This document shows, in pieces, positions 1 through 8,223 of a stretch of 48,020 nucleotides of DNA. Within the stretch, counting starts at the first letter, position 1. Every line of letters starts with the position of its first letter. Source of the DNA: Actinomycetota bacterium (GTDB lineage Bacteria; Actinomycetota; Thermoleophilia; Gaiellales; Gaiellaceae). A program made the translations under genes and the position numbers. The notes under the pieces were generated by a model. That model did no database searches. It saw only the letters and a program-made list of their open reading frames with translations, and was not told where the DNA came from. The stretch spans positions 1 through 48,020 of the forward strand of contig VAXG01000080.1 in NCBI GenBank assembly GCA_005883355.1. The letters are read 5' to 3'.

Positions 1-2
1 TG

Positions 3-203
3 TCGCTCTCGCGACGCGGCGATGTCTCTCGGCGTTCTGCGACGGCCTTGCTCGAGCGGACGGCCGATCCTGAACTCGAACAGGCGCTCGGCTTCTACTA
101 CGACACGGTCGCAACCGTCGAGACTTTGGACGACCAGCCGACGTTCGACATCTCTGTTCCCGACAACGTCACGTACGTGGCCAACGGCTTCGTCAGCCAC
201 AAC
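3..203 (+). other. C-terminal end of an intein inside NrdJ
   Basis: The residues before the extein read FDISVPDNVTYVANGFVSHN, a textbook intein C-terminal splicing block: a VP-x-YVANG-x-V core, penultimate His and terminal Asn (codon 201-203), followed by Thr as the +1 extein nucleophile (204-206). The flanking extein is the conserved APTG/TISFMMDCDTTG site of class II reductases, a place where RNR inteins are known to insert. The N-terminal splicing domain and any homing endonuclease lie left of the window. The identification rests on directly visible motifs plus knowledge of the NrdJ consensus. Confidence 0.9.
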
Positions 204-1316
204 ACCATCAGCTTCATGATGGATTGCGATACGACCGGTGTCGAGCCCGACTTCTCGCTGGTGAAGTCGAAGAAGCTCGTCGGCGGCGGCGAGATCACGA
301 TCGTGAACAAGTCGGTGCAGATGGCGCTCGAGAAGCTCGGCTACACGCCGGCCGAGGGCGAGGAGATCGTCGCGTTCGTCGACGAGCGGAATACCGTCGT
401 CGGAGCGCCGTACGTAAAGGCCGAGCACTATCCGGTGTTCGACTGCGCGGTCGGCGACCGGGCGATCCACTACACGGGCCACACGAAGATGATGGGCGCC
501 GTCCAGCCGTTCATCTCCGGCGCGATCTCGAAGACCGTGAACCTGCCGGAGACGGTGTCGGTCGACGAGGTGGCGAAGCTCTTCGTCGACTCGTGGAAGC
601 TCGGCGTGAAGGCGATCGCGATCTACCGCGACAACTGCAAGGTCGCGCAGCCGCTGTCGGGCAAGAAGGACGGCGGCGCGCAGACGCTGCTCGACGCCGC
701 GACCGCAGCTCCGCCTCTGCCGGCGTCACGCAGGCGCCGCCTGCCGGACGACCGCGTCGAGGTCGGCCGCAAGTTCCGCGTCGGCGACTACGAGGGCTAC
801 ATCCACGTGGGGCTGTACGAGGACAACACCCCGGGCGACATCTTCGTGGACATCGCCAAGGAGGGCACGACCCTCGCCGGCCTGATGAACTCGATCATGA
901 TCTCGGTGTCGCTCGGCCTGCAGTACGGCGTGCCGCTCGAGGTGTATGTCTCGAAGTTCGCGCACATGCGCTTCGAGCCGAGCGGGATGACGAACGACCC
1001 GGACATCCGAGCCGCGAAGTCGATCGTCGACTACATCTTCAGGTGGATGGGCAAGAAGTTCCTGACCGTCGACCAGCAGGAGGAAATCGGAATCCTGTCG
1101 GCCGAGGTGCGAGCCCGCCTAGCAGAGGGCTATCGCAACGGCGGGGACGCTCCTGCATCTGTCGCCGCGCCGGTGGAGATGGCCCCGCCCGGGCAGACGG
1201 CTTTGTTCAACGCGTTCGAGGATGCGCAGGAGTGCGCGAAGTGCGGTGGGCGGATGGTGCGGACCGGTAGTTGTTACACCTGCAGGGACTGCGGGACTAA
1301 CACCGGCTGCTCCTAG
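3..1316 (+). CDS. nrdJ: Vitamin B12-dependent (class II) ribonucleotide reductase, C-terminal part, with the end of an intein
   Basis: Adenosylcobalamin-dependent ribonucleotide reductase makes deoxyribonucleotides from ribonucleotides in the cytoplasm. The frame is open to the left window edge, so the gene start lies outside; the in-frame TTG at 48 is not a real start. After an intein tail (ending at 203) the extein resumes with TISFMMDCDTTGVEPD, the conserved NrdJ segment, followed by KAIAIYRDNCKVAQPLSG and a C-terminal cysteine-rich tail (CAKCGGRM, CYTCRDCGTNTGCS), which in the family shuttles reducing equivalents to the active site. A strong hairpin follows the stop. Family identity is very secure; only the C-terminal portion is present here. 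Confidence 0.95.
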   Translation, partial: SLSRRGDVSRRSATALLERTADPELEQALGFYYDTVATVETLDDQPTFDISVPDNVTYVANGFVSHNTISFMMDCDTTGVEPDFSLVKSKKLVGGGEITIVNKSVQMALEKLGYTPAEGEEIVAFVDERNTVVGAPYVKAEHYPVFDCAVGDRAIHYTGHTKMMGAVQPFISGAISKTVNLPETVSVDEVAKLFVDSWKLGVKAIAIYRDNCKVAQPLSGKKDGGAQTLLDAATAAPPLPASRRRRLPDDRVEVGRKFRVGDYEGYIHVGLYEDNTPGDIFVDIAKEGTTLAGLMNSIMISVSLGLQYGVPLEVYVSKFAHMRFEPSGMTNDPDIRAAKSIVDYIFRWMGKKFLTVDQQEEIGILSAEVRARLAEGYRNGGDAPASVAAPVEMAPPGQTALFNAFEDAQECAKCGGRMVRTGSCYTCRDCGTNTGCS

Positions 1317-1337
1317 AAGAACACGACCCCGATCTGT

Positions 1338-1371
1338 ATATGAAGGCCTCGCTCGCGCGAGGCCTTCATAT
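1338..1371 (+). terminator. Hairpin terminator after nrdJ
   Basis: Perfect 14-bp inverted repeat (ATATGAAGGCCTCG, 1338-1351, and its complement at 1358-1371) around a 6-base loop, 22 bases after the nrdJ stop. It is followed by TCTTC rather than a long T tract, as is usual in high-GC genomes. Confidence 0.75.
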
Positions 1372-1492
1372 TCTTCGGCGAAAGTACGCGGTTGAAATCG
1401 TGCGGGTTCGATTCCTGCCCTCAGACTGCGCAGCGTCGGGTCATTCACGACGAGCTTCGGCCGCGCGGTCGGCGTTTCGCCGGCCAGAAGTG

Positions 1493-2500
1493 TCAGAAGA
1501 CACCTGAGTAGGCGTTCAGCGCAGGTTGTCCGCCAAGATGCGCGTACAACACACGTGAACTGGGCGCGATGCGTTCGGAACGCACGAGGTCGATCAGCGC
1601 CGCCATCGACTTTCCTTCGTATACGGGATCGGTAAGAACGCCCTCGAGTCGAGCGCACAGCCGAATCGCCTCGATCGTCTTCGCGTCCGGGATCCCGTAC
1701 GTGCCGGCATGCCACTCGTCGAGCAGCACGATTTCGTCGTCGCGCAACTCGCGGCCCAGGCCGATCGCATCCGCAGTCTTACGGGCGATGCGGGCGATTT
1801 GATTCCACGTCTGCTCGACCGTCGCGGAGCCGTCGATGCCGAGCACCTTGCGCTCCGTGTCCTGCAAGGCGAACCCCGCGATCATGCCCGCCTGCGTCGA
1901 GCCGGTTACCGAGCACGTGATGACCGTGTCGAAGAAGACGCCGAGCTCCCGCTCTTGGTCTGCCACCTCCTGCGCCCAGCGTGCGAAGCCGAGCCCGCCC
2001 AGGGGATGATCGGAGCCGCCGGCCGGGATTGCGTACGGCTTCCCGCCGCGCTCCTCGACTGACGCGAGCGCCTCTTCCCAGCTCGGGCGGATTCCGATGT
2101 CGAACCCCGAGGGGTCGAGTCGCACATCGGCGCCCATGATCCGCGAGAGCAGGATGTTGCCGACCTTGTCGTAGACGGCGTCCGGCCACTCGACCCAGTG
2201 CTCCTGCACCAGGACACAGCCGAGACCGAGCTTTGCGGCAACCGCGGCGACCTGCCGCGTGTGGTTCGACTGCACGCCGCCGATCGAGACGAGAGTGTCG
2301 CAGCCCTGCGCGAGCGCATCGGCGACGAGGTACTCCAGCTTCCGCGTCTTGTTGCCGCCGTACGCAAGGCCCGAGTTGCAGTCCTCGCGCTTCGCCCAGA
2401 TCTCGACCTCGCCGCCGAGGTGCTCGCTCAGCCGCTCGAGGCGATGCACCGGTGACGGGCCGAACAGCAGCGGGACGCGGGCGAAGCTGTCCAGGCTCAT
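1493..2500 (-). CDS. acdS: 1-aminocyclopropane-1-carboxylate (ACC) deaminase
   Basis: PLP enzyme that splits ACC, the plant ethylene precursor, into 2-oxobutanoate and ammonia. At 335 residues it matches the family length (about 338). The diagnostic residues fall at the numbering of the Pseudomonas enzyme: Lys51 in [11 protein letters not shown] (PLP Schiff base), Ser78 in [10 protein letters not shown], Tyr294-Glu295 in DPVYEGKSM and Leu322 in HLGGQP. This set separates true ACC deaminase from D-cysteine desulfhydrase relatives. Start ATG at 2500; a TAGATT hexamer lies 9 bases upstream and no ribosome-binding site is evident. It stands alone, convergent with nrdJ, with no visible Lrp-type regulator beside it. 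Confidence 0.93.
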   Translation of the reverse strand: MSLDSFARVPLLFGPSPVHRLERLSEHLGGEVEIWAKREDCNSGLAYGGNKTRKLEYLVADALAQGCDTLVSIGGVQSNHTRQVAAVAAKLGLGCVLVQEHWVEWPDAVYDKVGNILLSRIMGADVRLDPSGFDIGIRPSWEEALASVEERGGKPYAIPAGGSDHPLGGLGFARWAQEVADQERELGVFFDTVITCSVTGSTQAGMIAGFALQDTERKVLGIDGSATVEQTWNQIARIARKTADAIGLGRELRDDEIVLLDEWHAGTYGIPDAKTIEAIRLCARLEGVLTDPVYEGKSMAALIDLVRSERIAPSSRVLYAHLGGQPALNAYSGVF

Positions 2501-2618
2501 GTCTGGACGAATCTATTCTTCATCCCTGACCAAATGCCCGACGTGCGGCGCCGGTTGATTGCACCTCGACGAGGGAGTACGGTCGCTCTGGCGGGCTCAC
2601 CATGATGAAGGAGGCGGT

Positions 2619-3050
2619 ATGGCAGATGCGCGTGAGGTCGGGGCGAAGTTCGTCGAGGCGTTCAACGCCCACGACGAAGAACGGATTCGTCAGCTCAACG
2701 CCGAGAATGCGACCATCGAAGCTCCCGGCGATATGCGGGTCGAGGGTCGCGAACCAACCACGCAGTACGCGATGGCCTGGCTACGTGCGTTCCCCGACGC
2801 ACGTCTCACGGTGCACAACGAATTGGTGGACGGTGACTGGGTCGTGCAGCAGTTCACCTTCGAGGGGACGCACGAGGACACCCTCTCGTCGCCGAACGGG
2901 GATATCCCAGCGACGCACAACCGGCTGCAAGGCCGCGCTGTCCAGCTGTTCAAGGTTGAGGGCGATACCGTGACCGAGACGCACCTCTACTTCGACCAGG
3001 TGCAGGTCATGACGCAACTCGGGCTCATGCCAGAGCCCGCAACCGCATAG
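2619..3050 (+). CDS. NTF2-like / SnoaL-family ester cyclase-like protein
   Basis: A 143-residue protein with the NTF2-like alpha+beta cone fold pattern: an N-terminal helix (FVEAFNAHDEERIRQLNAEN), AMAWLRAFPDARLTV, then strands with GDWVVQQFTFEGTHEDTL and YFDQVQVMTQLGLMPE, typical of SnoaL-like polyketide cyclase or ester cyclase homologues. The ATG at 2619 is chosen over the in-frame upstream start at 2559 because AAGGAGG sits just before it. Substrate unknown; the name is only a fold-level assignment. A hairpin terminator follows. Confidence 0.75.
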   Translation: MADAREVGAKFVEAFNAHDEERIRQLNAENATIEAPGDMRVEGREPTTQYAMAWLRAFPDARLTVHNELVDGDWVVQQFTFEGTHEDTLSSPNGDIPATHNRLQGRAVQLFKVEGDTVTETHLYFDQVQVMTQLGLMPEPATA

Positions 3051-3060
3051 TTCAATCCGG

Positions 3061-3098
3061 CGCAGGAGGGCGCGGCGAAGGCCGCGTCCTCATCTGCG
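3061..3098. terminator. Hairpin between convergent genes
   Basis: Ten-bp stem with one G-U pair (3067-3076 with 3081-3090, loop GAAG) extended by an outer CGCAG/CTGCG pairing (3061-3065 with 3094-3098). It lies between two convergent genes and could serve both. Confidence 0.6.
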
Positions 3099-3136
3099 AA
3101 GACACCCGAGTTACCAGACCTGCTGCGATGGGCTGC

Positions 3137-3589
3137 TCAGTCACGCGTCGCGTACTCGATGCGCTCGAAGGGCCAGTCGGAATCGAGCCACGCACTGACC
3201 GCTCTCCAGAGTGGCGTATCGAGATCGGCGTTGCTCGCTCGCACCCATGAACTCACCCGCGCCTCCGCGGTCTCTTCTCGAGACGGATAGATGTAGACGC
3301 AACCGATCACGTCGCCTTCCGGCGACAGCACGGTGTAGGTGAAGCCCGTCCGATTTGCAAAGTCCGAGGCGTGCCGCTCGAGATCCGCACGGTTCTCGTC
3401 CGGCGTCATCGAACGAGGCCAGGAGCTCTCTTCCCAGCCGGGTGTGCCGTGGATGTGCTCGCTCGAGGACGACCATGCGCGATAGTCCGCCTCGTTGTGC
3501 TCCGGCCCGAGTGGCTCGAGCAGGAACTGCGCGGTCTCGAGCCGAAGCGGCACGACGAACTCGGGCGGCACGAAGGGGTCGGGGCTCAC
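3137..3589 (-). CDS. GNAT-family N-acetyltransferase-like protein
   Basis: 150 residues resembling acetyl-CoA-dependent N-acetyltransferases: RLETAQFLLEPLGPEHNEADY at the N-terminus, a core strand GFTYTVLSPEGDVIGCVYIYP, and a C-terminal WLDSDWPFERIEYATRD segment. The acetyl-CoA loop is not sharply conserved, so the substrate cannot be named. The GTG start at 3589 is supported by TAAGAT exactly 6 bases upstream (3596-3601 on the opposite strand), a leaderless arrangement. Confidence 0.65.
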   Translation of the reverse strand: MSPDPFVPPEFVVPLRLETAQFLLEPLGPEHNEADYRAWSSSSEHIHGTPGWEESSWPRSMTPDENRADLERHASDFANRTGFTYTVLSPEGDVIGCVYIYPSREETAEARVSSWVRASNADLDTPLWRAVSAWLDSDWPFERIEYATRD

Positions 3590-3595
3590 GTCGCG

Positions 3596-3601
3596 ATCTT
3601 A
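3596..3601 (-). promoter_or_regulatory. Leaderless -10 element for the GNAT gene
   Basis: TAAGAT reading on the minus strand, followed by 6 bases (CGCGAC) and then the GTG start at 3589. Same geometry as twelve other genes in the window; no convincing -35 box. Confidence 0.55.
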
Positions 3602-3638
3602 TGAGCGGCAAGCCACCGCCGATACTCTGGCCGACGGA

Positions 3639-4327
3639 ATGCGTGCTGCGCTCCTAGTCGTAGTCCTGTCCATGGGCACGGCCGGCTGCGCCTTCGAGGG
3701 CCAGATCGCCGTCCAGCAGGTGACCACACGTGCCGGACAGGTCGTCAAGGTCGACTGCTCCGTCACAGGCATCTTCGACGTCAGGGAGGCCACCGGCTCG
3801 CTGTGCTCATCCAGCTCTACGTCGTCCACCTGAGCACACGGCCGTTGCGGCGCGGAACGCGCTACGAGATCGACTGCGCCGGGCCACTGATCATCCAGCT
3901 TCCGGCGGATTCGTCGGGTATTCAGGCCAGTGCGACGGACGCGTCGGGATCGCAGGTGCCGCTCGCCGTGCAGGCTCCGCTCACTGCGATTCCGCTCGCG
4001 TTCGCAAAGAGTTTGCGTGCCCAGCCAGGGACGCAATTCGCGGACATCGGACAGCCCGGTCTCTCAACCGGTAGCTACACGGTCGAGCTGGCCTTCAGCC
4101 TGCCCGAAGCCCGCGCGTTCCAGGAGAAGGTGCTCTACGCCGCCTTGATCGCCTGCGGCCACTCGAAGTACCTCCAGCCAATCCGGCCCCTCGTCACCAG
4201 CATGACACGGGTGCTCGCCCTCGCGATCCAGCCGACCACGACCGAGACCAGCGCCTCGGCCCCGCACCTCTTCGGCGGAATCCGCAGCTACGGCGAGGCG
4301 ACGCGAACCGTCTCGTGCGCCCGCTGA
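3639..4327 (+). pseudogene. Secreted lipoprotein, frame broken near 3803
   Basis: The ATG at 3639 starts a lipoprotein signal peptide (MRAALLVVVLSMGTAGC, lipobox GTAGC), but that frame stops after 64 residues at 3833. The rest of the protein continues from about 3803 in the -1 frame (VLIQLYVVHLSTRPL to the stop at 4327). Adding one G to the CTGTG at 3801-3805 restores a single frame of about 229 residues reading GSLVLIQLYVV across the join. The protein has paired cysteines and no recognised domain. Either a real one-base deletion or a sequencing error in a GG pair. Confidence 0.65.
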
Positions 4328-4331
4328 CCGC

Positions 4332-4757
4332 CTAAGCAGGCGCGCGCTCCAGCACGACCACCGGAATCTCCCGGTCGGTCTTCGTCTGGTAGCTGTCGTA
4401 GTCCGGCCACTGCTGGTTGACGAGCTGCCAAAGCCGTTCGCGCTCTTCGCCCTCAGCTGTCCGCGCACGCGCCGGGAGCACCTCGTCGAGCACCTGCAGT
4501 TCGACGTTCGGGTCCCTCTGCAGGTTCTCGTACCAGTCGGGATGCTCGGGGGCGCCGCCCTTCGACGCGACGATCACGTAGCGGTCGCCGTCCTGCTCGT
4601 AGATGAGTGGCTTCGTGCGAGGCTCGCCGCTCTTGCGGCCCTTCGTCGTCAGCAGCAGGATCTTCGAGCCACGCTTCCACCGGTGGCCGACGTCGCCGGC
4701 CGTCTCCCGGTAACGCCGGACGTGCTCTTCGCCGTACAAGTTTTCCGCTTCGCTCAT
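4332..4757 (-). CDS. Ddn-like deazaflavin (F420)-dependent nitroreductase family protein
   Basis: 141 residues with the pattern of the small split-barrel F420H2-dependent reductases related to mycobacterial Ddn: KILLLTTKGRKSGEPRTKPL, then GDRYVIVASKGGAPEHPDWY, then NLQRDPNVELQV. In the family these bind cofactor F420 and reduce quinones or nitro compounds. The physiological substrate is unknown. ATG start at 4757 with GGGAG nine bases upstream. Presence implies that the host makes F420, consistent with an actinobacterium. Confidence 0.88.
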   Translation of the reverse strand: MSEAENLYGEEHVRRYRETAGDVGHRWKRGSKILLLTTKGRKSGEPRTKPLIYEQDGDRYVIVASKGGAPEHPDWYENLQRDPNVELQVLDEVLPARARTAEGEERERLWQLVNQQWPDYDSYQTKTDREIPVVVLERAPA

Positions 4758-4800
4758 TCGACTGCTCCCTTCACTGAGATACTTTCACTAGAGGCCTCGG

Positions 4801-5172
4801 ATGGTCAGTTCCCGAACATCGCGTCGCGCTCACCTCGCCGGTTGTGGCTGGTTCTGGGCCTGGGCGCTGCTCGGAGCAGCTGCTGCCCTTGGCGCGGTGT
4901 CGCTCGGCCCGATCCTGGTCGCGCCTCTCTTCGTGATCGCCACGCTAATGGCATCCAGATCAAGCATCCGCCGGTCCGCCTTCGGCCTGCTCAGCGGCGC
5001 TGGTGCTCTCCTGCTCTACGTCGCGTGGGTACAGCGTGCCGGGCCGGGCACAAGCTGCTGGCAGACGCAAACCGCAAGCGGCTGCGACGAGCATCTCAAC
5101 CCGCTGCCGTGGCTCATCGCCGGCATCGGACTGTTTGTCGGCGGGATCGCGGCACACGCCCGGCGAGCCTGA
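4801..5172 (+). CDS. Small membrane protein of unknown function
   Basis: 123 residues with three hydrophobic spans (about 17-36, 37-56 with 59-78, and 100-118) and a short loop carrying two cysteines (TSCWQTQTASGCDEH), which could form an extracytoplasmic disulfide. No family recognised. TAGAGG lies exactly 6 bases before the ATG, one base off the leaderless motif seen elsewhere. It ends one base before the convergent cyclase gene. Confidence 0.6.
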   Translation: MVSSRTSRRAHLAGCGWFWAWALLGAAAALGAVSLGPILVAPLFVIATLMASRSSIRRSAFGLLSGAGALLLYVAWVQRAGPGTSCWQTQTASGCDEHLNPLPWLIAGIGLFVGGIAAHARRA

Positions 5173-5173
5173 G

Positions 5174-8155
5174 TTAGACGCCTGCAGCCAACCGCTCGCG
5201 CGCCCGCTCCGCCGCAACCAGGTGCCCGTACCTCTCGGCGATCTCGACACTTTCCTGCAGCAACGCCTTCCCCTCATCGCCGCGTCCCGCGAGCTCGAAC
5301 ACCTCCGTCGCGCTCCACCTCGCATCGAGCCACATCTCGATGTGGTCCGTCTCTTCGGCCCGGGCCAATGCACGCGTCGCCAGCTCTTGCGCCTCCTCAA
5401 GGTCGCCGCGGCGCGCCCTCAGCATGGCCTCGAGGGCGTCGAGGCCGATGATGTCGACCACATCCTCCGGAATCGTCAGCTCACGCGATCGCTCCAGTGC
5501 GCGCTGCGCCTCTTCGTCCTTTCGCTGCTCAGCGAGACACCAACCAAGCTGCATCCACCCTGTCGAAAGGTAGTTCCGGTCTTTCAGCTCCTCCTGCCTT
5601 GCAATCATCCTGCGAAGCAGCCGCTCTTCCTCCTCGAAATCGCCCGCGCAGCGCGCGATCCACGCCCGCGTGTACTGCGCAGAGGTCGCCTCAACCTCCA
5701 TTCCGGCCTCCAGATACAACTCTTCGGCACTGGGCACCGCGCGAGCCGCCTCGATCTCACCGCGAGACGCGAGCACCCTCGCGAGAGCACCGTGAATCCC
5801 TCCCAGCGCCAGCGGTCGGTCTGAGTGGTCTCGAATGAACTCCTGCAGCCGCACGATCGTCTCGGGGAGCGGCGAGGGCCCCAGCGCATACGCTCGGGCT
5901 ATCCGCGAGCGAGCGTCGTCCTCGAGGTACGGCATCCCGGCGCGCGATGCATTCGCGGCCGCGATTTCGAACCTCTCGATCGCCTCCACCCAACGAAGCG
6001 CAGCCCAGCGTTCGAGCGCCGACAACCGCGACGCGTACGCAAGGCCCGTGGGGTCCTGAAGGCGCTCGAAGGTCTCGAGCGCGGCGGCGAACGTCTCTGC
6101 GACAAGCGGCGTAAACCCCGTTTCTCTTTCGGTCACGACGTCGAGCTCCGCTCCGAACAGCTTCGCGAAGGTTTGCGAGCGCTCGTCTGACGAGGCCTGC
6201 AGCTCGGCCACGGCGGCTCGGGCGGCGTCCCACTCTGCCGATTCGACGAGCGTGAAGAAGTAGTCGGGCAGAACGTCGCTTCGTGCGGGATGACCAACGG
6301 GAAGGAGTGCGACTGCCCGTCGCAGCAATGAGCGAGCCGCGTTCCAGTCCGAGCGGCCGAGCGCGGCCCGTCCGGCAGCGGCGAGACGTCGGAACGCCTG
6401 CTCCGCAACCACTTCGTCCGGGGAGCCGATCTCCGCGCGATACCGTGCGGCCTGCTCGAGGTGGTAGCCAGCGATCTCGTCCTGCTCTACGAGATGCGCA
6501 TGCGAGTCCAGCCACGCCACGAACTGCTCGTGCAGGGCAGCGCGCGTCTCCTTCGGCACCGACTCGTAGGCGGCGTCGCGAATCAGCAGGTGTCGAAACC
6601 GGAAGGCGTCGTCACCGGGAACCTCGGTCCGGTCGGGGCGGATCAGCTCCTTGCGGACCAATGCGAGGAGATGCATTCCGACGCCCGCACGAACCGGCTC
6701 GGGGGCCAGCTCGAGGACCGCTCCACGATGGAAGATCTTGCCCTCCACCGCTCCGCGCTCGATCACGGTGCGCTCGTCGCCGCCGAGCCGGTCGAGACGC
6801 GCCTGCAGGAGTGCCTGGATCGTCGGCGGCACGGCCATGTCGGCGTCGATGCCGTCCTCACGCACCATCGCGACCATCTCTTCGACGAAGAGAGGATTGC
6901 CCTCCGCGGCGTCGACGATCCGCGTGCGCATCCGCGCATCGAGCTCGATCTCCTCCAGCAGCTCACCCACGAGAAGTGCACTGTCTCCCGCAGACAGCGA
7001 CTCGAGTAGGAGCGAAACGGCGTTCAGCTTGCCACCTCCCCAGGCCGGCCGGAGGTCGAGCAGATCCGGCCGCGCCGCACAGAGAAGGAAGATCGGTGCA
7101 TCGCGCGACCAGTCGGCAATATGCTCGACGAGGTCGAGAAAGGTCGGCTCGGCCCATTGCAGGTCGTCGAAATAGACGACGAGCGGCCCCTTCGCCGCTT
7201 CGTCCTCGAGGAGCTTCCGAAACGCCAGCTGCGCCTCGACCGGCGAAACGCCGATCACGCTGTCTGGGTCAAGGCCCAGCTGGATTAGCACCTCGACAAC
7301 CGGCCAGTACGTAATTCCTTCGCCGTAAGGAAGGCAGCGGCCCCGCAGTACCCGGGCTCGCTCGCCAATCGCTTCGAGGAACGCGCGCACGAGCCGCGAC
7401 TTACCGACGCCCGCGGCACCAAGGAGGGTGAACATGTGACATTCGCGGTCCGTGGCCGAGTGCTCGAAGTCGCCGACCAGTCGCTCGAGCTCGCGTGCGC
7501 GCCCGACCATCGGCCGGTCGAGCCGGCGCGCGACGGAAGGCGCGTCCGGGTCCACCACGAGGACACGGTGCGCCTGCAGCGGCTCCGCCTTTCCCTTCAG
7601 TTCGAGCGGCTTCGTCTCCTCGGTCTCAACCGCATCACGAACGAGCCCGCGAGTCTCGCTTCCGATCAGCGTCTCGCCGGGTGCCGCGGCCTGCTCGAGC
7701 CGCGCGGCGACGTTCACGGCATCTCCGGTGACAAGTGTCTCTCCCTCGCCGGCGACGACTTCGCCGGTGTTGATGCCGATCCGGATCCCGAGCTCGAGCA
7801 ATACAGCGGCGGCCTGCATCTCGGCAGATGCCCGCACTGCACGGAGCGCGTCGTCCTCATGCGCCTGCGGCACGCCGAAGACCGCCATCACCGCGTCGCC
7901 GATGAACTTCTCCACGGTGCCCCCGTGCCGCTCGACGATCGCCCGCATCTGCTCGTAGTAGCTCCCCATCAACCGCCGCAAGGGCTCCGGGTCGACACGC
8001 TCGCCGAGCGCCGTCGAGCCGACGACGTCGCAGAAGAGGATCGTCACGACCTTCCGCACCTCACGGCTCCCCGCGCCGACTAGCGCTGCGCCGCAGGAAT
8101 CGCAGAACCGGGCCTCCGGCCGATTCTCATGGCCGCAGGCAGGGCACGTGATCAT
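5174..8155 (-). CDS. Class III adenylate/guanylate cyclase - AAA ATPase - TPR signalling protein (copy 1)
   Basis: About 993 residues. A zinc ribbon (Cys4, 7, 18, 21) is followed by a class III cyclase domain with both metal-binding aspartates (Asp43 in FCDVVGST, Asp87 in FIGDAVM), Lys83, and Asn148/Arg152 in NVAARL, so catalysis looks possible. A STAND-like ATPase follows (Walker A GAAGVGKS 246-253, Walker B VVYFDD 326-331), then a long helical TPR-like C-terminus. These proteins are thought to couple ligand or partner sensing to cyclic nucleotide output. The ATG at 8155 is chosen over the frame extension to 8416 because the zinc ribbon begins here and TACGCT lies exactly 6 bases upstream. 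Paralogue at 18192-21269. Confidence 0.88.
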   Translation of the reverse strand: MITCPACGHENRPEARFCDSCGAALVGAGSREVRKVVTILFCDVVGSTALGERVDPEPLRRLMGSYYEQMRAIVERHGGTVEKFIGDAVMAVFGVPQAHEDDALRAVRASAEMQAAAVLLELGIRIGINTGEVVAGEGETLVTGDAVNVAARLEQAAAPGETLIGSETRGLVRDAVETEETKPLELKGKAEPLQAHRVLVVDPDAPSVARRLDRPMVGRARELERLVGDFEHSATDRECHMFTLLGAAGVGKSRLVRAFLEAIGERARVLRGRCLPYGEGITYWPVVEVLIQLGLDPDSVIGVSPVEAQLAFRKLLEDEAAKGPLVVYFDDLQWAEPTFLDLVEHIADWSRDAPIFLLCAARPDLLDLRPAWGGGKLNAVSLLLESLSAGDSALLVGELLEEIELDARMRTRIVDAAEGNPLFVEEMVAMVREDGIDADMAVPPTIQALLQARLDRLGGDERTVIERGAVEGKIFHRGAVLELAPEPVRAGVGMHLLALVRKELIRPDRTEVPGDDAFRFRHLLIRDAAYESVPKETRAALHEQFVAWLDSHAHLVEQDEIAGYHLEQAARYRAEIGSPDEVVAEQAFRRLAAAGRAALGRSDWNAARSLLRRAVALLPVGHPARSDVLPDYFFTLVESAEWDAARAAVAELQASSDERSQTFAKLFGAELDVVTERETGFTPLVAETFAAALETFERLQDPTGLAYASRLSALERWAALRWVEAIERFEIAAANASRAGMPYLEDDARSRIARAYALGPSPLPETIVRLQEFIRDHSDRPLALGGIHGALARVLASRGEIEAARAVPSAEELYLEAGMEVEATSAQYTRAWIARCAGDFEEEERLLRRMIARQEELKDRNYLSTGWMQLGWCLAEQRKDEEAQRALERSRELTIPEDVVDIIGLDALEAMLRARRGDLEEAQELATRALARAEETDHIEMWLDARWSATEVFELAGRGDEGKALLQESVEIAERYGHLVAAERARERLAAGV

Positions 8156-8161
8156 TTCCAC

Positions 8162-8190
8162 AGCGTAGGCCTCATCAGGCTCTTCACCAA
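8162..8190 (-). promoter_or_regulatory. Leaderless promoter of cyclase copy 1
   Basis: Minus-strand TACGCT (8162-8167) six bases before the ATG at 8155, with TTGGTG (8185-8190) 17 bases further upstream as a partial -35 box. Confidence 0.55.
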
Positions 8191-8223
8191 GTCTCTCGTA
8201 GGAGGGCGCTAGAGTCCGCGACC

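Noticed and set aside
224..1270. Alternative 348-codon plus-strand frame inside nrdJ
   Set aside because: Arg-rich shadow; the nrdJ frame carries conserved motifs from intein end to the Cys-rich tail.
3801..3833. Programmed -1 frameshift in the lipoprotein gene
   Set aside because: No slippery heptamer or downstream pseudoknot; a simple missing G explains it.
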